Assembly: GCA_020310875.1 (NCBI GenBank)
Contig: CM035433.1
Span: forward strand, 110,054,793-110,118,792
DNA length: 64,000 nucleotides
From: Ceratopteris richardii
Taxonomy: Eukaryota > Streptophyta > Polypodiopsida > Polypodiales > Pteridaceae
Direction of reading: 5' to 3'
The translations under genes were made by a program, and so were the position numbers. Positions 35,534-48,175 of this stretch are shown here, in pieces (the stretch's first letter is position 1; each line of letters opens with the position of its first letter). The notes under the pieces were generated by a model. That model was not told where the DNA came from, did not search any database, and was given only the letters and a program-made list of their open reading frames with translations.

Positions 35534-36204
35534 CAACTTAGAGCACCTTATATGTTAATCGTGGAAACGATGTGCTTCTGATCATTGTTGTCTATCTTGA
35601 ATTCATACTACTCACTGGACATAATGAGGAGCATATTGCTGATGTTTAGATTGATTTGCATGCCTCTTTTGAGGTTTTAGACTTGAGGCCTTTGCATCAT
35701 TATTTGGGCATTCAATTTATGCAAGTTGATGGGGGAATAACTTAATGTCAAACAAAACATATTGACATAGTATTACAACATTTTGGCCTTGAAGATTGCA
35801 AACCTATCACCAATCCTTAGGAAATAGTTTTATGGTTGAGTGTTTATGATGCTCGAGATGCATTTCATGTCGTTCTCTATCAGAAGGCTATTGGATGCTC
35901 GATTTACTTATGCATAAGTCGACTTGATATTCAATTAGGTGTCTCTCAGATCAGCGTGTATATGCATTGCCAGGTGTTAAGCATTGGCATGTGGTTGTGC
36001 ATGTTTTGCTACTTCACGGGTACCCATACTACTTGGATTGTTTTATCCCAAGGGGGGGTCACTATTGCCAGATTTACATGTTTTTTCTAACTTTGACTAG
36101 GCTACTTGCTATGACACTTGCATGTCCACTAGTGGTTTTTCCTTCATGATTGGTAGTTAATGCATGGCATGTTTGATGAAAAAAGTAATTCTATGGTCTA
36201 ATCG
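35534..36204 (+). pseudogene. Copia D RT (second part) and start of RNase H
   Basis: The sequence resumes within RT just ahead of the active site, which here reads V-V-Y-L-E-F in place of YVDD (about 35598-35612), so the catalytic aspartates are lost. It continues with LLTGHNEEHIADV, DLRPLHHYLGIQFMQVDGG, YQKAIGCSIYLCISRLDIQ and the TCMSTSGFSFMIG RNase H block (about 36115-36155). Many frameshifts and stops occur. It is interrupted near 36204 by inserted non-coding DNA. Confidence 0.75.
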
Positions 36205-36626
36205 TCTAGATGGTTTGAATGTATCTGAAATCGAGCACCATTTGGTCACCTGTGTGTATGACCAAAGATCTCGACACTAGAATTACATAACGGGTCCTGT
36301 GCTCAGTTAAACAAGTCATGCACTTTGCTTAGTGGTTAAGTCTCAAAGGTGTGAAGGAGGAGGTTTTGGGTTCAACCCCCATGGGGAACATGGTGAAAGT
36401 ATTTTTCCCAAAGAGCTCTACGACATTCTAGAGGCATCCACTTGAGTTAACTCGAGTTAACTAGGGCACTTGATGCACATGCAATTACATGGCCGACACA
36501 TGGATGGTTAGAATCATCCTACCAAAGAAGGGATTACCTTCGATAGAACTATATATAGATGCATATGGTTGGATGAAGATTCATCTCTATAGGACGTGGT
36601 GGCCGTAATCTTCATTCTCTTGCAGT
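36205..36626 (+). mobile_element. About 420-bp insertion with SINE-like Pol III boxes
   Basis: This block separates two adjacent RNase H motifs of copia D (FMIG... and KKQPIVVTSS), so it is an insertion of about 420 bp; the exact edges and target duplication were not resolved. It contains TTGCTTAGTGG (36325-36335), close to the tRNA A-box, and GGTTCAACCCC (36369-36379), close to the B-box, spaced as in tRNA-derived SINEs, followed by CATGGGGAAC. No poly(A) or clear tail was found. Confidence 0.5.
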
Positions 36627-37100
36627 TAAGAAAGAAGCAACCTATTGTGGTCACTTCTAGTTGTGATGTCGAGTATAGGGCAGCTTTCATAGTGACTATT
36701 GAGCATGTGTAGATCTTATGCCTTTTGTTTGATTTGGGTGTTGATCAATCTTTTTCCACCACTATCTTCACTGCCAGTTAGAGCACATTGGCAGTTGCGA
36801 GGAACTTTATGTTTTATGCTTGCACAAAGCACATTGAGGTGCATTAGATTTATGTCACAGGCAGCTTCTTTGTTGGAGGGATCAATTTTCCATATGTGCT
36901 CACAGACGATAACATTCTAGAACTTTTCACAAAGGCTCTACCTAGGGATATGTTTGAAGATTTTTGCAAAGATTTAGCTTAATTCCTTTTATGGATTGAT
37001 CTCTATCAAAAAAGCTTGGCACTACCCTATACATGAGTGCCAGGGGCTTGTTCACTGCATCACATCCAAGGGGGATTTATTGATTTATTTCGATAGTGCA
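36627..37100 (+). pseudogene. Copia D RNase H end and 3' untranslated part
   Basis: RNase H resumes with KKQPIVVTSSCDVEYRAAF and continues through a CTKHIEVH block (36828-36850) to ILELFTKALPRDMFEDFCKD (36911-36975), the standard copia C-terminus, then a stop. A short non-coding stretch leads to the 3' LTR. Stops and a frameshift are present. Confidence 0.75.
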
Positions 37101-37311
37101 TGTGTGAACACTATGAGGAATGTCGTAGCACTTATTTCCCTCTTTAGGAGGTTTTTCCCTAGCTCGCATATATACCTATAACCCTAACGGATTACTTAGT
37201 TTTGTACATTCACTTGGTAATTCATCTGATATTGTGTGTTGTGCTCCAAGCTTCTTCTTCTTCTTCTTCCCTGTGCTATTTGCATGGTTTTGTAGGCCTA
37301 AAACTTCAAAA
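37101..37311 (+). mobile_element. 3' LTR of copia D
   Basis: TGTGTGAACA starts as in the 5' LTR and the two align to about 37311. Shared blocks include CTCTTTAGGAGG, CCTATAACCCTAAC and TGTGTTGTGCTCCAAGCTTC. The flanking five bases (GGATA left, GTGAG right) do not match, so the target duplication has decayed or one flank has been rearranged. Confidence 0.75.
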
Positions 37312-37319
37312 GTGAGAAT

Positions 37320-38235
37320 GGTACATAATAAAAGAAGTGAGAATGATGCTAACTAACAAACGACTCTTGCATGTTATATCTTAGCAAGAAGAATTTTGTG
37401 GGGTGGAACCTCTAAAGTTCTAGAATTCCTAAAGTAGCATGAAAAAGTTATTCTATGAAGAAGCAAGAAGGAGCTTTTGGTATCCTTTGCCCATCCTAAA
37501 TGGAAAGAAACATATCAGCTAAATGGATTAAGAGATCTATTGAGTCTAATGACTATTGGGCTTGTCTCATAAAAAGGAACTTCCATAAGTTTTAGATTAA
37601 GAATGAAAAATCTTGGTCTAATTTTGGTCTCTATGATATTGTTTGATCACCTTCCATTTTCGTTCCTAGAGGATCTAGATTAGTGTGCACTATGTGGAGA
37701 GCCTGGATGGAAGTTAAATGATAGTACAAGTTGATCATTAGGTTTTCATCTCACTCTGACTTTATTTTCTACGAATCTATCATGATTGGTTGGATTTCCC
37801 ATAGTGAATAGGAGATTTGAGTATTAAATAGAATAAATTTAGGAAACATGGATTTGACTCTTGGAGTTCTCTCTACAACAATGGTGAGATATTTGATGAT
37901 TTTGTGATCATGAATCTTACTCGTTTGAACTCCCTTGCTTGTAAACAGGTTATGTTGGAGTGAAAGAGACTGTTGGAAGCTAAGCTAGAGCATCATTCTC
38001 CTCACAAGAAGGTGGACATGGTAGATGTTGCTACTCCCACATATGTGCGCTTCAACAATCAGTTCATCATTATAAACAATATAGTAGATAAGCTGAATTC
38101 CATATGGAACATAAGATGTACTGGCCAAGAGTGCAATCACATATTTAAGGCATTGTGGGCTTTTTCCCTTGCCACTAAACATTTTTCCCTTATTGGCTTA
38201 TATTGCACAATGGAATATGGATAGGAAAAATGGAA
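37320..38235 (+). pseudogene. Degenerate LINE ORF2 C-terminal fragment
   Basis: Fragments such as LARRILWGG (about 37390), ISAKWIKRSIESNDYWACLI (about 37518-37577) and RLVCTMWRAWMEV (about 37680-37715) have the pattern of the region following RT in plant L1-like LINEs, and parallel the KW-x-x-K-x-x-x-S-x-x-W-A-x-L-I-x-RN segment of the minus-strand LINE at 58094-60666. The frame is broken many times. Neither poly(A) nor a 5' end was found. Confidence 0.45.
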
Positions 38236-38349
38236 ACGAAGTGTCAAATAAGTGATGGGCAATGTTCCTTCTAAGAGAAGGAGGAGGATCTTTCCACGTT
38301 ATTTCTCAACTAAAGAATTTCTGGAAGCTCATCTCTAATGTATGTAGGG

Positions 38350-38435
38350 CCATCTCTCTCTCTCCTGCTCTCTCTTGCTCGTTTATTTGTTTCGGACACG
38401 TACCGTAACGACCGTAGCAAGAAACTCTGCTCTAA

Positions 38436-38478
<43 letters not shown>

Positions 38479-38830
38479 CATCCCCAACATGGTGCTGTGG
38501 TAGTGACTCGTGAGCGTGGTGGTAACTCGTGAGCGCAAGGGTGCGCAGTGCGCACGCGCATAGAGGCAAACACACACACACACGCACACAATGTACTTCG
38601 GAGGAGCCATTGACAGCAAGTTGCAACTGATGATTCTGCACTTTTCCAATAATTGAAAACACACACACACGATGCACTACGTGCTGACCATGAGCAACGA
38701 CTGACGAGTCAATAGTTCAGCCAATCCATTGTTTCATATATTCGCGCGCGCACACACCTACACACGCGATGCACTACGTGGGACTCGGGAGCTAATCTAG
38801 CATCCATTCTTGAGCTAATCTAGCATCCAT
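38350..38830. repeat. CT, CA and CG-rich simple repeats with dispersed segment
   Basis: (CT)n at 38439-38474, (CA)n-rich stretches near 38570 and 38660, and CGCGCGCGCA near 38743. The segment with GATGCACTACGTG (twice), GGGAGCTAATC and AGCATCCATT resembles 60830-61030 on the same strand, so it is probably a dispersed repeat. A 22-bp unit (GAGCTAATCTAGCATCCATT) is duplicated at about 38789-38833. Confidence 0.65.
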
Positions 38831-39362
38831 TTGGTCTTTTCCAAGCTTGCTGGCCCGCAAAAAACATGCTCGTTCCCAGAGGAAATTGTCCTGCATGTTG
38901 ATGACATCGTGTTGGACCAATGCGAAACCTCGGTGCCCACCTTATTTGAACGACAGCCTTGCTCACATGTGATCGCCAATATATCATTGAGGAACGCACG
39001 AACATGTCCGCTTCATCGATTTGAATAAAAGTATTCAACCTTTTGGTCCTTGAATAACAAACCAACGTTCTATCAAACAATCGTGAATTCAAGCCTGAGA
39101 GGATCGCGATAAAGAAGAGAGTCGCTCCATGGTGTTTACATGCAGGAATCGAAGTGATTACAATGTCTGCTGTCAGCGTAGTCATCTGCAACGTCAGAAA
39201 TCCAGAGACAACTATGTCATCGATGGTCAGAAATCCAGAGACAACTATGTCATCGATGGGGACGCGTAGAAGGGTTTGAATATGTATCATAAGCCCGGAC
39301 ACTCGGAGCATCAAGCTACAGCACGTTCTTGAAAGAAGAAAATCTTTGAGGTGCTGATGCAT
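38820..39362 (-). other. Unidentified 180-codon open frame
   Basis: An uninterrupted minus-strand frame of 180 codons that I do not recognise. It begins MHQHLKDFLLSRTC and contains a repeated peptide IDDIVVSGFLT caused by a 33-bp tandem duplication at about 39192-39258. Composition is less AT-rich than its neighbours. The plus strand of the same stretch also has coding-like words. It may be a decayed exon or chance; no domain, signal peptide or splice context supports a function. Confidence 0.25.
39192..39258. repeat. 33-bp tandem duplication
   Basis: GTCAGAAATCCAGAGACAAC followed by TATGTCATCGATG occurs twice head to tail with no mismatch seen. The length is a multiple of three, so any frame would be kept. 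Confidence 0.85.
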
Positions 39363-41963
39363 GTGCTACCACCATTGATGTCCTCGCAGATATATGGAGC
39401 ATGGAACATAAGGAGAGTATGCTACTACCACCACCTATGTTCAAGAGGGACACCAACTGAAAATACCCATACTGGAGCCCCAACGCATAAACATAGTGTC
39501 TTTCCTCCATGACATCCACCCAATATTATGAACATCACTCAAGAACGCAACGAACTAACTTTGGATGGACTCATAACACAAAGGAAATACCTTAAAACAT
39601 TCGAAAAAATGTTCATTTCAAACCTGCGGCATAACATTTATCTAATCAATCTTGAACAGCTTTTGTAATGCAAATAAGCCTTCTATTGTTCAATTATCGA
39701 AGAGTTGTCATCATAATAACACTCAAATAGGTTTCGATAACTATAATTCCCAAATAATTAGTTTTATTTACCATAAGGGATTAAGTTTTAGCAAAACAGA
39801 TATATTATTTTCATACAATACACTAAAAATTGTTCTTGGTTTTTCCATTGGTGTCCGTGTGAAAGGCCCAAATGGCATCCTTGTGATGTGTAGCTTTGTT
39901 GTCACCATTGGTGGTGCCATTAGCTACACCCAATGGATGAGCTCATCCACGAGGGATCATGAAGGCAAGAGTTCTAGGCGATCCTTCACCCAATAGCATT
40001 TCAATTAGAGATTAATTAACTAGTTATTTTTCCACAAAGGTAGACTTGTTGCTGACTATTTAAGGACAAACATTGAATTAGAAAGTATTCCGCTCGAAAC
40101 ACATTTTCTTTTTCTCTTTAATTAGTAGATTGAGAGTTTCCTAGCATAATATTGCACTATATTACTTAATATTTTTGCACGTACATCCTTGAAGGATTTT
40201 TATGACATCATAATTTAGTAACAAAAACTCTAGGAAATCTCTATTACTATTGTAGATCCTTGATATCTAGGTTTTCGTAGCCCTCCTCCTACTTAGCAAG
40301 TTTATTGGACATATTTTAGTTTAGATGGAGACATATATGAAGATAATTCTTTTTTTTTTGTTTTTTTTTGGAGGGACATTAAAATTTAATGAAAGAACAT
40401 GACTTTACAATACATTGTTGGTATATTTTAGTAATGGTATGTATGACCAAGTTTGAGACTATCACGGTATCATTTTTTATCTTGAGGAGCTTTTTGCATC
40501 TACCTATTGTTTTAGAGCAATAGGTTTGATATCTTGTTGGTATTACGCACGATATATCACTCAAGAATTTCAATCCATTCTCTAGCCTTTTCTATAGGGT
40601 GTATGATGACACAAAAGACTCACAAGTCCCATAATAAAGCATGCAAGAAACATGAAGAAATGTAGAGGGTGGAGAAGGGCTTAGGGTTTCTCTCATAACA
40701 TATAGAGATTAAATATGAGCTCTGAGATGAATTTAGGAGACAAAAATATATTTCTAAAAAACCAAAGATTACAAGAAATGAGTATGATTTGATACCGGAA
40801 TCATGCTTAACACTCAAAGCTTCTAGTGCATAAACAAAGAGATTTATGAGCTAGATATGACGACACAAAGCCAGCTAGTGATATCACTCAAGCAAGTAGG
40901 GAGGAGCTCCTTTAGAATTTAATAAGCTAGATATGATCTACCAGCTTATTCAAAATCAAAAGGAGCTTGCACACATGCCATATTTACAATTCAAAGTACA
41001 ATGTGCATAGGTATACCTTTGAAAAGATTCCCTAAATGTTAGCAATCAATTTTTCTAAATTATAGGCTTTATCACACCTAAGTGTGATATGTGGTTTATG
41101 ATCATTGTGGGGGGATCTCAATTTTGAATTTGAACTCGAGCTCCATTATTCATATATTGCTCCTTGTTTCTTGAAGTGGCATCCATTCAAAGCCTTCCAA
41201 TAATGTACAAAGTTCCAATCTTGAATTTTAATATGAAATACTAGCCAGTATTTTTGTGTTCCTACCAGATATTAAAATGAATCATATTACTATGAGGTTG
41301 GGAAGTCCGTATACCATCATTCATTATCAACCTATAATTCTCTTGGAGTGTCTACTACATCTTCTTCTTGAGTGGTTTTGTTGAAGCTCTACCCCTATGA
41401 TGATAAGTTCGATAAGGTGCTAGTGATGGAATTGGTTACTTTATATTTAGAGTTTTCTTCCTTGATTTGGAATGCTCTATTAGTGCTTCATTAGTCCTAT
41501 GCAATAGTATTGAAAACCTAACATCCTTGGTGAAGATCTCATGGTAGGTGTTCATGTCTTCATCTCAACTCTAGTGGAATAGATGGTTGATGTAGACTTT
41601 CATCTATCAATTTTTGCAAGGCTTCCCTATAACATTATTGCATCCCTATAGCATTATTGAATCATAACATCCCTATAGCATTCTTGCATGGAGGAATTAT
41701 GCAAAGAATCCCCAAGGCCTAACTCCATCATTCCATATCCACAAAAATCACATAAAATGTTTGATACCATATGTCTTGACCATATGGTTGATACCTATGT
41801 CTTGACCATATGTCTTTGAGTAAATCCTTGATTTTTGTTTCTATAGTCTTTGGAGAAAACACCCTCAAAACACTAAGGCTACTACATAACTCTCATGAAA
41901 TTGATAAGATACTTAGGCTTCTACGTAACTCTCCTGAAAATCTTGTATCTTATTTGGCATTCT
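39363..41963. other. Unassigned AT-rich region
   Basis: About 2.6 kb without recognisable gene or transposon domain. Open frames are short and lack motifs. Small imperfect tandem repeats occur at about 41615-41690 (CATCCCTATAGCATT words) and 41765-41810 (ATGTCTTGACCATATG twice). Some of it may be very old transposon sequence. Confidence 0.6.
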
Positions 41964-42587
<624 letters not shown>

Positions 42588-42599
42588 TGGTGTCAGAGC
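42588..42599 (+). other. Variant primer-binding site after repeat R copy 1
   Basis: TGGTGTCAGAGC differs by one base from the standard copia site TGGTATCAGAGC and immediately follows the conserved end of the repeat. Copy 2 has TGGTGTGAGAG at the same position (54491). Confidence 0.55.
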
Positions 42600-42670
42600 C
42601 AGATAAAGAATCCTTAGATGCCATGACTGAAGTTGATGGCATATGCCCATGCATTGTTTATAGTTGGATT

Positions 42671-42740
42671 TGTTGGTGCAAATGAGTCCGAGCCTACATA
42701 CTTGGACAATTAGAATTCACTTCATATAATCACTTAAAGT
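42671..42740 (+). mobile_element. 5' LTR of copia I, left part
   Basis: TGTTGGTGCAAATGAGTCC begins an LTR that is interrupted by copia G at 42741 and continues at 49213. Similar opening bases (TGTTGGTGCATG) start the LTR of copia J on the minus strand at 56054. Confidence 0.6.
42736..42740. repeat. Target-site duplication AAAGT (left)
   Basis: AAAGT precedes the LTR of copia G and recurs at 49208-49212 directly after its other LTR. Confidence 0.85.
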
Positions 42741-43773
42741 TGTTGGAGTTTATTGATCTCCAAAGTACAGCTAGAAGTAGGTGAAACCCAACAGGACCTA
42801 GTTGACTTTTTCACAAACTTGTATGCACAGACCAGTTTTCTTGCAGAGCAAATTTCTCTTTAATCACTCAGAATTCTCCAAAACTGTTTCACACACATAA
42901 ACTAGACTCTAAGCGCTTTCCAACAAGCTATAGAACACCTCAAATGGATAAATACACAATGAGCTATGACCTCTCCAATATGCAGCTTTAATGGAGACCT
43001 TGAAACAGAGATGAACCCGAGGACACACATCACTTGCAGAGACTACTGCTCTTAATTCACAACTCCAATGAATCTTAAACTTTCTAGGATACATGTAGAC
43101 GTTGAGAGCTTTCCATAAAGCCAAAGAACACATGATGTGGATACATACACAAGGAGATATGACCTCTGCAAGTTTGAGGTTTAATGGAGACCTTCAGCAG
43201 GGGGTAAAACTAGAGACCACACACTACTTGCAGAGAGTACTGCTCTCAGCTCACAAATCCAATGATTATGAAAATTTACAAGAAGAAAGTAGACAGTAAG
43301 AGCTTTCAAATGAGCTATCAAACATGTAATTTGAATATATAAGGAGGGAGACACAAGCTCTGCAATCTCTGCATACAAAACTACAACACCATAGAGATAC
43401 ACATATGACTCTCTTGGACATCCCACAAGATCACGACTTTTCTCCTCTTTTTATAGCATAGAAAACTAATCTAAAACCTTCCTAATACATCTAAATTCGT
43501 GGTAGACACTTGGATGGAGGTATTACATGACTCAAGTGCTCAAATAAGCAAAGTATTGATGGACTTTGAGAACTAGCCACATCGACCTTCCACTAGGACA
43601 CCACTGCAGCTCCCTTGTGAGTCACTAATTTGACTCACCATGTTCTAGAACTCACGTGGTATTTTTGCTACATTTTATGAATATTATGAGCCTTCTTGAA
43701 GTATTTGAAGACTTCCCAAAGTTATTTACATAATTTGAAACTTTTACCCTACATAAAACAAATGTTCACAACA
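42741..43773 (-). mobile_element. 3' LTR of copia G (1033 bp)
   Basis: In plus coordinates it runs from TGTTGGAG to TTCACAACA. It lies downstream of RNase H on the coding strand and next to the polypurine tract. Aligned to 48176-49207, the differences are mostly single bases plus a small indel (CACATCACTTG/CACAACTTG). Confidence 0.9.
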
Positions 43774-43791
43774 TTCTCCCCCTCAAGTTTC
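43774..43791 (-). other. Polypurine tract of copia G
   Basis: The minus strand reads GAAACTTGAGGGGGAGAA immediately before the 3' LTR, the usual copia purine tract. Confidence 0.8.
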
Positions 43792-44480
43792 AAAGGGTAT
43801 TTCCTTCATGCCAAGAATATAGTTGAATCTTTGAAGCTTTGGTCCATCCAAGGATTTGGTGAAGATATCTGCAACTTGATCCTTTGTTCCCACAAAAGAA
43901 ACTTGTACTTCATTGTTTATGGCCTTCTCTCGAACATAATGATAGTGAACCTCTATATGCTTTGTTCTAGCATGAAAAATAGGATTTGAGGTCATATGAA
44001 TGCTGCTCAAGTTATCCCCATATATCAGTGGTACATCAACTCAACCTCTGTAGAAGATAAAGCAATTGTAGGCTGTTTCTTTGAACTCCATGTTAATGTC
44101 TTGTTTCCTGCTATTACCAAATTGTGGATCTTCTGTCATCTTTGCTTCCATCCCAATCTGCATCACTAAAGACTTTAATAGTTAGATTAGCATCATGACT
44201 ATAAAATAATCCTTCGTTCATGGTACCTTTCAAATACCTAAGCACTCTTTTCGCTACATGCATATGAGGTACTATAGGTTCATGCATAAACTGTGATAAT
44301 ACTCCCACTGCATAGCATATATCAGGTCTAGTTTTTGTTGCATAAATCAAAGATCCTACCATGGATCTATATACATTCATATCATGCAACTCATCACCTT
44401 CCTTTGCACTCAGCTTTACATTACATTCCATTGGAGTAGAAACAAATTTACATTCCTGCATACCAAACCTTTTCAGCATA
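43783..44480 (-). pseudogene. Copia G end of RT and RNase H
   Basis: After a frameshift near 44483 the polyprotein resumes: LKRFGMQECKFVSTPMECNV, the YRSMVGSLIYATKTRPDICY block and RYLKGTMNEGLFYS, then RNase H from DADWDGSKDDRRST. Near 44040-44110 a short segment has been lost, between the KKQPTIALSSTE motif and LIYGDNLSSIH. The C-terminus (FHARTKHIEVHYHYVREK and VADIFTKSLDGPKLQRF) is intact and ends at about 43783. The frameshift looks like a two-base change within an AG run. Confidence 0.85.
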
Positions 44481-44483
44481 TCA

Positions 44484-44870
44484 CATATATACTCTCTGTA
44501 TCAACCACATACCTTCATCACTATACACAATTTCAATCCCAAGAAAGTATCTAAGCAAACCAAGATCTGAAATTTTAAATTCCTTTCCCAAATTAGTTTT
44601 TATCTCATCAATTTCTTTTGCATCATTCCCTGTAATCAACAAGTCATCCACATAAATGCATACATAGACACACATGTCATCTACATGTTTTACATAAAGT
44701 GAAGGATCAGCATGACTCGTTGTGTATCCTTGCAGCATAAGATACTTTACCAACCTTGCATTCCATGCCCTTGGCACGTGCTTAAGACCATACAATGCCT
44801 TCTTTAACCTGTATACATGATTAGGAAATTTTGCATCCACATAACCATCTGGTTGTGACATATACACTTC
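44484..44870 (-). pseudogene. Copia G central RT with YVDD
   Basis: Continues in the same frame as the large gag-pol frame after one TAA at about 44871-44873. It contains [35 protein letters not shown] and the intact active site [10 protein letters not shown] (near 44640-44665), then [20 protein letters not shown]. Only the stop at the start and the frameshift at the end separate it from the flanking Pol segments. Confidence 0.88.
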
Positions 44871-44873
44871 TTA

Positions 44874-47800
44874 ATTTAACTCACCATTAAGAAAGGCATT
44901 CTTTATATCGAGTTGATATATATTCCACCTTTTACTTGCAGCTAAAGCCAACAAAGTTCTTACCATTGCCATGTTTGCTACTGGACTAAATGTTTCCTCA
45001 TAGTCCACACCTTGAGTTTGCTTATATCCTTTTGCTACAAGTCTAGCCTTATATCTTGACACACTACCATCACTATTTCTTTTAATCTTAAAAACCCACT
45101 TGCAACAAATTACCTTTTGTTTTGATGTCTTTGGAACTAAATTCCAAGTCTTGTTATCCTGTAGTGCTTCCATTTCTTCTCTCATTGCTTTCTCCCACTT
45201 TTCATCTCCTTTTGCCTCATCATAACATGTGGGTTCATTTTCCTGCTCAACTTTTGTCATAAAAGCATAATGAGTATTCATAAAAGATTCATAAGTATAC
45301 CTTTGAGGTTGCTTACTCACTCTTGAAGTTCTTCTTACCTCCAATGTAGATGCTCTTCCTTTCTTATTAGGAACCTTTGATGATTCTCCATACTCACATA
45401 CATCACTAATTTCCTCTCCTTCATCCTTTACTTCAACAAGTTTGAGTTTACCTTTACTTTTAACACTTGGAGGTGACTCTTGCCTTAATCTTCCATTGAA
45501 AGGTGATCCTCTTTCTTCATCCAAACCACTCCTTTCATCATTTAAACTTCCTGATGGCTGAACTATGCATTCATCTCCTTCAACCACACCTTCTTCATTT
45601 TCATCCATGACCTGCAAACAATTCTTATCTGCATACCATGAAAGTGATTCATCAAAGTTTACATCTCTTGACACAAAAACCTTATTGGTATGAGGATTAT
45701 AGCATCTAAATCCTCTTTGAGTATCTGCATAACCAATAAATATACATTTTTCTGATTTTGCATCAAGTTTAGATCTCACCTCACTAGGTACATGTACATA
45801 ACATACACAACCAAATACTTTCAAATGACTTACACTTGGTTTCCTTCCATGCCATACCTCATATGGTGTCAAATGATGAACTCCAGTAGTCGGAACTCTA
45901 TTCATAATGTAAACACTTGTGCTAACAGCTTCAGCCCAAAAATAATTAGGCAAACACATATCATTAAGCATGCTTCTAGATGCTTCTGCTATGATTCTGT
46001 TTCTTCTTTCTGCGACGCCATTTTGTTGTGGAGTATACCTGCATGTAACTTCTATTTTGATACCTTCATCATACAAAAAATCAGTAAAAGCTTGAGAGAA
46101 ATACTCTCCCCCTCCATCAGATCTTAGCTTCTTAATATACCTTCCTGTTTGCTTTTCGACATATGATTTGAACTTCTTGAAACAATCAAAGACTTCACTC
46201 TTATGTTTAGTGAAATACACAAATGTCATTCTACTATGATCATCAATGAATGATACATAGTACTTATTACCAACCAAGGATGCCTCTTTAGTAGGTCCCC
46301 ACACATCTGTGTGTATGAGATCTAGCAAACCATCACTTACATAGCTTGAATGCTTGAAAGGTTGTCTATTCTGCTTACCCATTTGACATGCTTCACAAAG
46401 ATGCACCATATGTTGCTTAGTATCAGGTAATCCTTCAACAATCCTCTTCTTTGATAGCTCCTTTAACCTGTGTACATTCATGTGTCCAATCCTTTTGTGC
46501 CATAGATCAAGCTCTGCTATTCGATGCATACCATAAGAGAAATAGTTTGTATGATTTGGGTTTACCTTGAATGTAAACAATCTACCTTGTTTTTTACCTC
46601 TAGCTATTAACGTCCTTTGCTTTGGATCCTCAATGAAGCAACCTGCATGATTAAATCTTATTTGCAAACCTTTTTCTACCATTTGACCAACTGACATCAA
46701 ATTCTTAATGATCGTTGGCACATAAAGTACATCCTTCAAGCAATTTGTCTTGCTTTTATCCTGCATAATGACATCTCCAACTTGCATAATCTTATGTGTT
46801 GTATCATCTCCTGTTTCAACATGACCTTTACATGAAGGATTATGCATATTAGAAAACCATGAAGCATCATGAGATATGTGATTAGAACAGCCACTATCTA
46901 CATACCATACATCGCTATTGCAATTCATCTTAGTTTGTACAGTCATCATAAGAAGAGAATCATAATCATCACTTTTACCTTCAACTGCATAATTTCCTTG
47001 TTGTTTACCTCTTCTTGAATAGCCTCCTCTTCGATTACCACCTTGATTATTTTCATTTTGATAACAATCTTTGGCATAGTGTCCATACCTTCCACATATA
47101 TAGCAATTGTTCTTATCTTCACTCCTTTGTCTTTGATTGTAGTTGTAGTAGCCTCTCGTACCTCTAGCACTTGATCTTCCTCTTCCTCTTGTTTTGAAGA
47201 AGCCACTTGAAGTCCCTTGATCATCGCTCCTTCTTCCGCGACCTCTATTTGAACCTCTTCTACCTCTGTTTCCACCTCTTGATGATCCTGCATAAAGAGC
47301 TTGTCCTTGAGATCCTTTTTTATTTGAAGTAGAACCATTTAGATTCATCTCCTCCGTGACCATGAGGGCAATAAGTTGATCAAAATTTGGTAATTCTCCT
47401 CTGACATAAACTGAAGTAATGAAAGGTTTCCATCTCTCATCATCTTTGAGTCCGTTGAGAGTATGTGCAACCAAGTCGTCGTCCTCCACATGAGCTTGAA
47501 TTGATCCTAGTTGATCTGCAATCTCTTTAACTTTCAATATGTAATCATTGACCGATGTCCTTGTATCTTTCTTTATGTTATTCAACTCATTTTTTAGTTG
47601 AATCTTCCTTGCTCTTGTACCTGTAGCATACAACCTTTCCAATGCAAGCCAAACATCTCTACTTGTGTCTAGATCTTGTATGTGTCCTACCATTGAATCT
47701 TGAATATTTTGTGATAAAATGAATATAACCCTTTTGTCTCTCTCATTCCAAAGTCTAAACTCCCTCAATTGTTGCTGATTTGGGTCCTCTGGTAATGTGG

Positions 47801-47927
47801 GTTTGATATCTATGCCGTCAATCAAACCATATAAGCCTCTACCTTGCAAGTATGCTGTGATTCTAAACTTCCATGCTTGATAATTGGTCTTATCAAGCTT
47901 CTCTATTTGTGCATGTTGGTCTCCCAT
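44874..47927 (-). CDS. Copia G Gag-protease-integrase-RT N-terminus (1018 aa)
   Basis: An uninterrupted frame from ATG at 47927 (MGDQHAQIEKLDKTNYQAW). Gag covers residues 1-270, with a Gly/Arg-rich tail and CCHC knuckle CYICGRYGHYAKDC at 275-288. The aspartic protease has WYVDSGCSNH with Asp344. The pre-integrase zinc motif uses H477, H482, C511 and C514. The integrase catalytic triad is Asp541 (HTDVWGP), Asp604 (SDGGGEYF) and Glu640 (NGVAERRNR), with 35 residues between the last two. A linker (about 770-890) precedes RT, which starts near NKTWNLVPK (925) and ends DIKNAFLNGELN. All visible catalytic residues are retained. It is the best-preserved copia protein here and would normally continue into RT-RNase H. 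Confidence 0.92.
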
Positions 47928-48162
47928 AATACAAATGCTAAGCTTCCTCCTTTAAGCCTTCTTTCCAATGTGTGTGATCAGAAGAAATATAATATTTACC
48001 TTGTAAATGAGGTATGTGCACCTTTCTTTGCTTGGATGTTGCTTGAGATGCCTCCTTGCGATCTTCTTCTACCTTTGTGTAGTGTCTATGATGAACTGTT
48101 TCTTTGATAGCTTCAAATTCTTCATCAAGGTATGATAACCTTCTCCAAGCCTCCAAGTACTT

Positions 48163-48174
48163 GCTCTGATACCA
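48163..48174 (-). other. Primer-binding site of copia G
   Basis: The minus strand reads TGGTATCAGAGC, the standard copia site, one base inside the 5' LTR (48176-49207). Confidence 0.85.
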
Positions 48175-48175
48175 A

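Noticed and set aside
36325-36379. A functional tRNA gene
   Set aside because: A- and B-box-like motifs are present, but I could not fold an acceptor stem or anticodon arm around them; a SINE-like remnant fits better.
27261-37311. Target-site duplication for copia D
   Set aside because: Flanking bases GGATA and GTGAG do not match, so no duplication is claimed.
39363-41963. Host gene in the 2.6-kb unassigned region
   Set aside because: Only short open frames without motifs or splice structure were seen.
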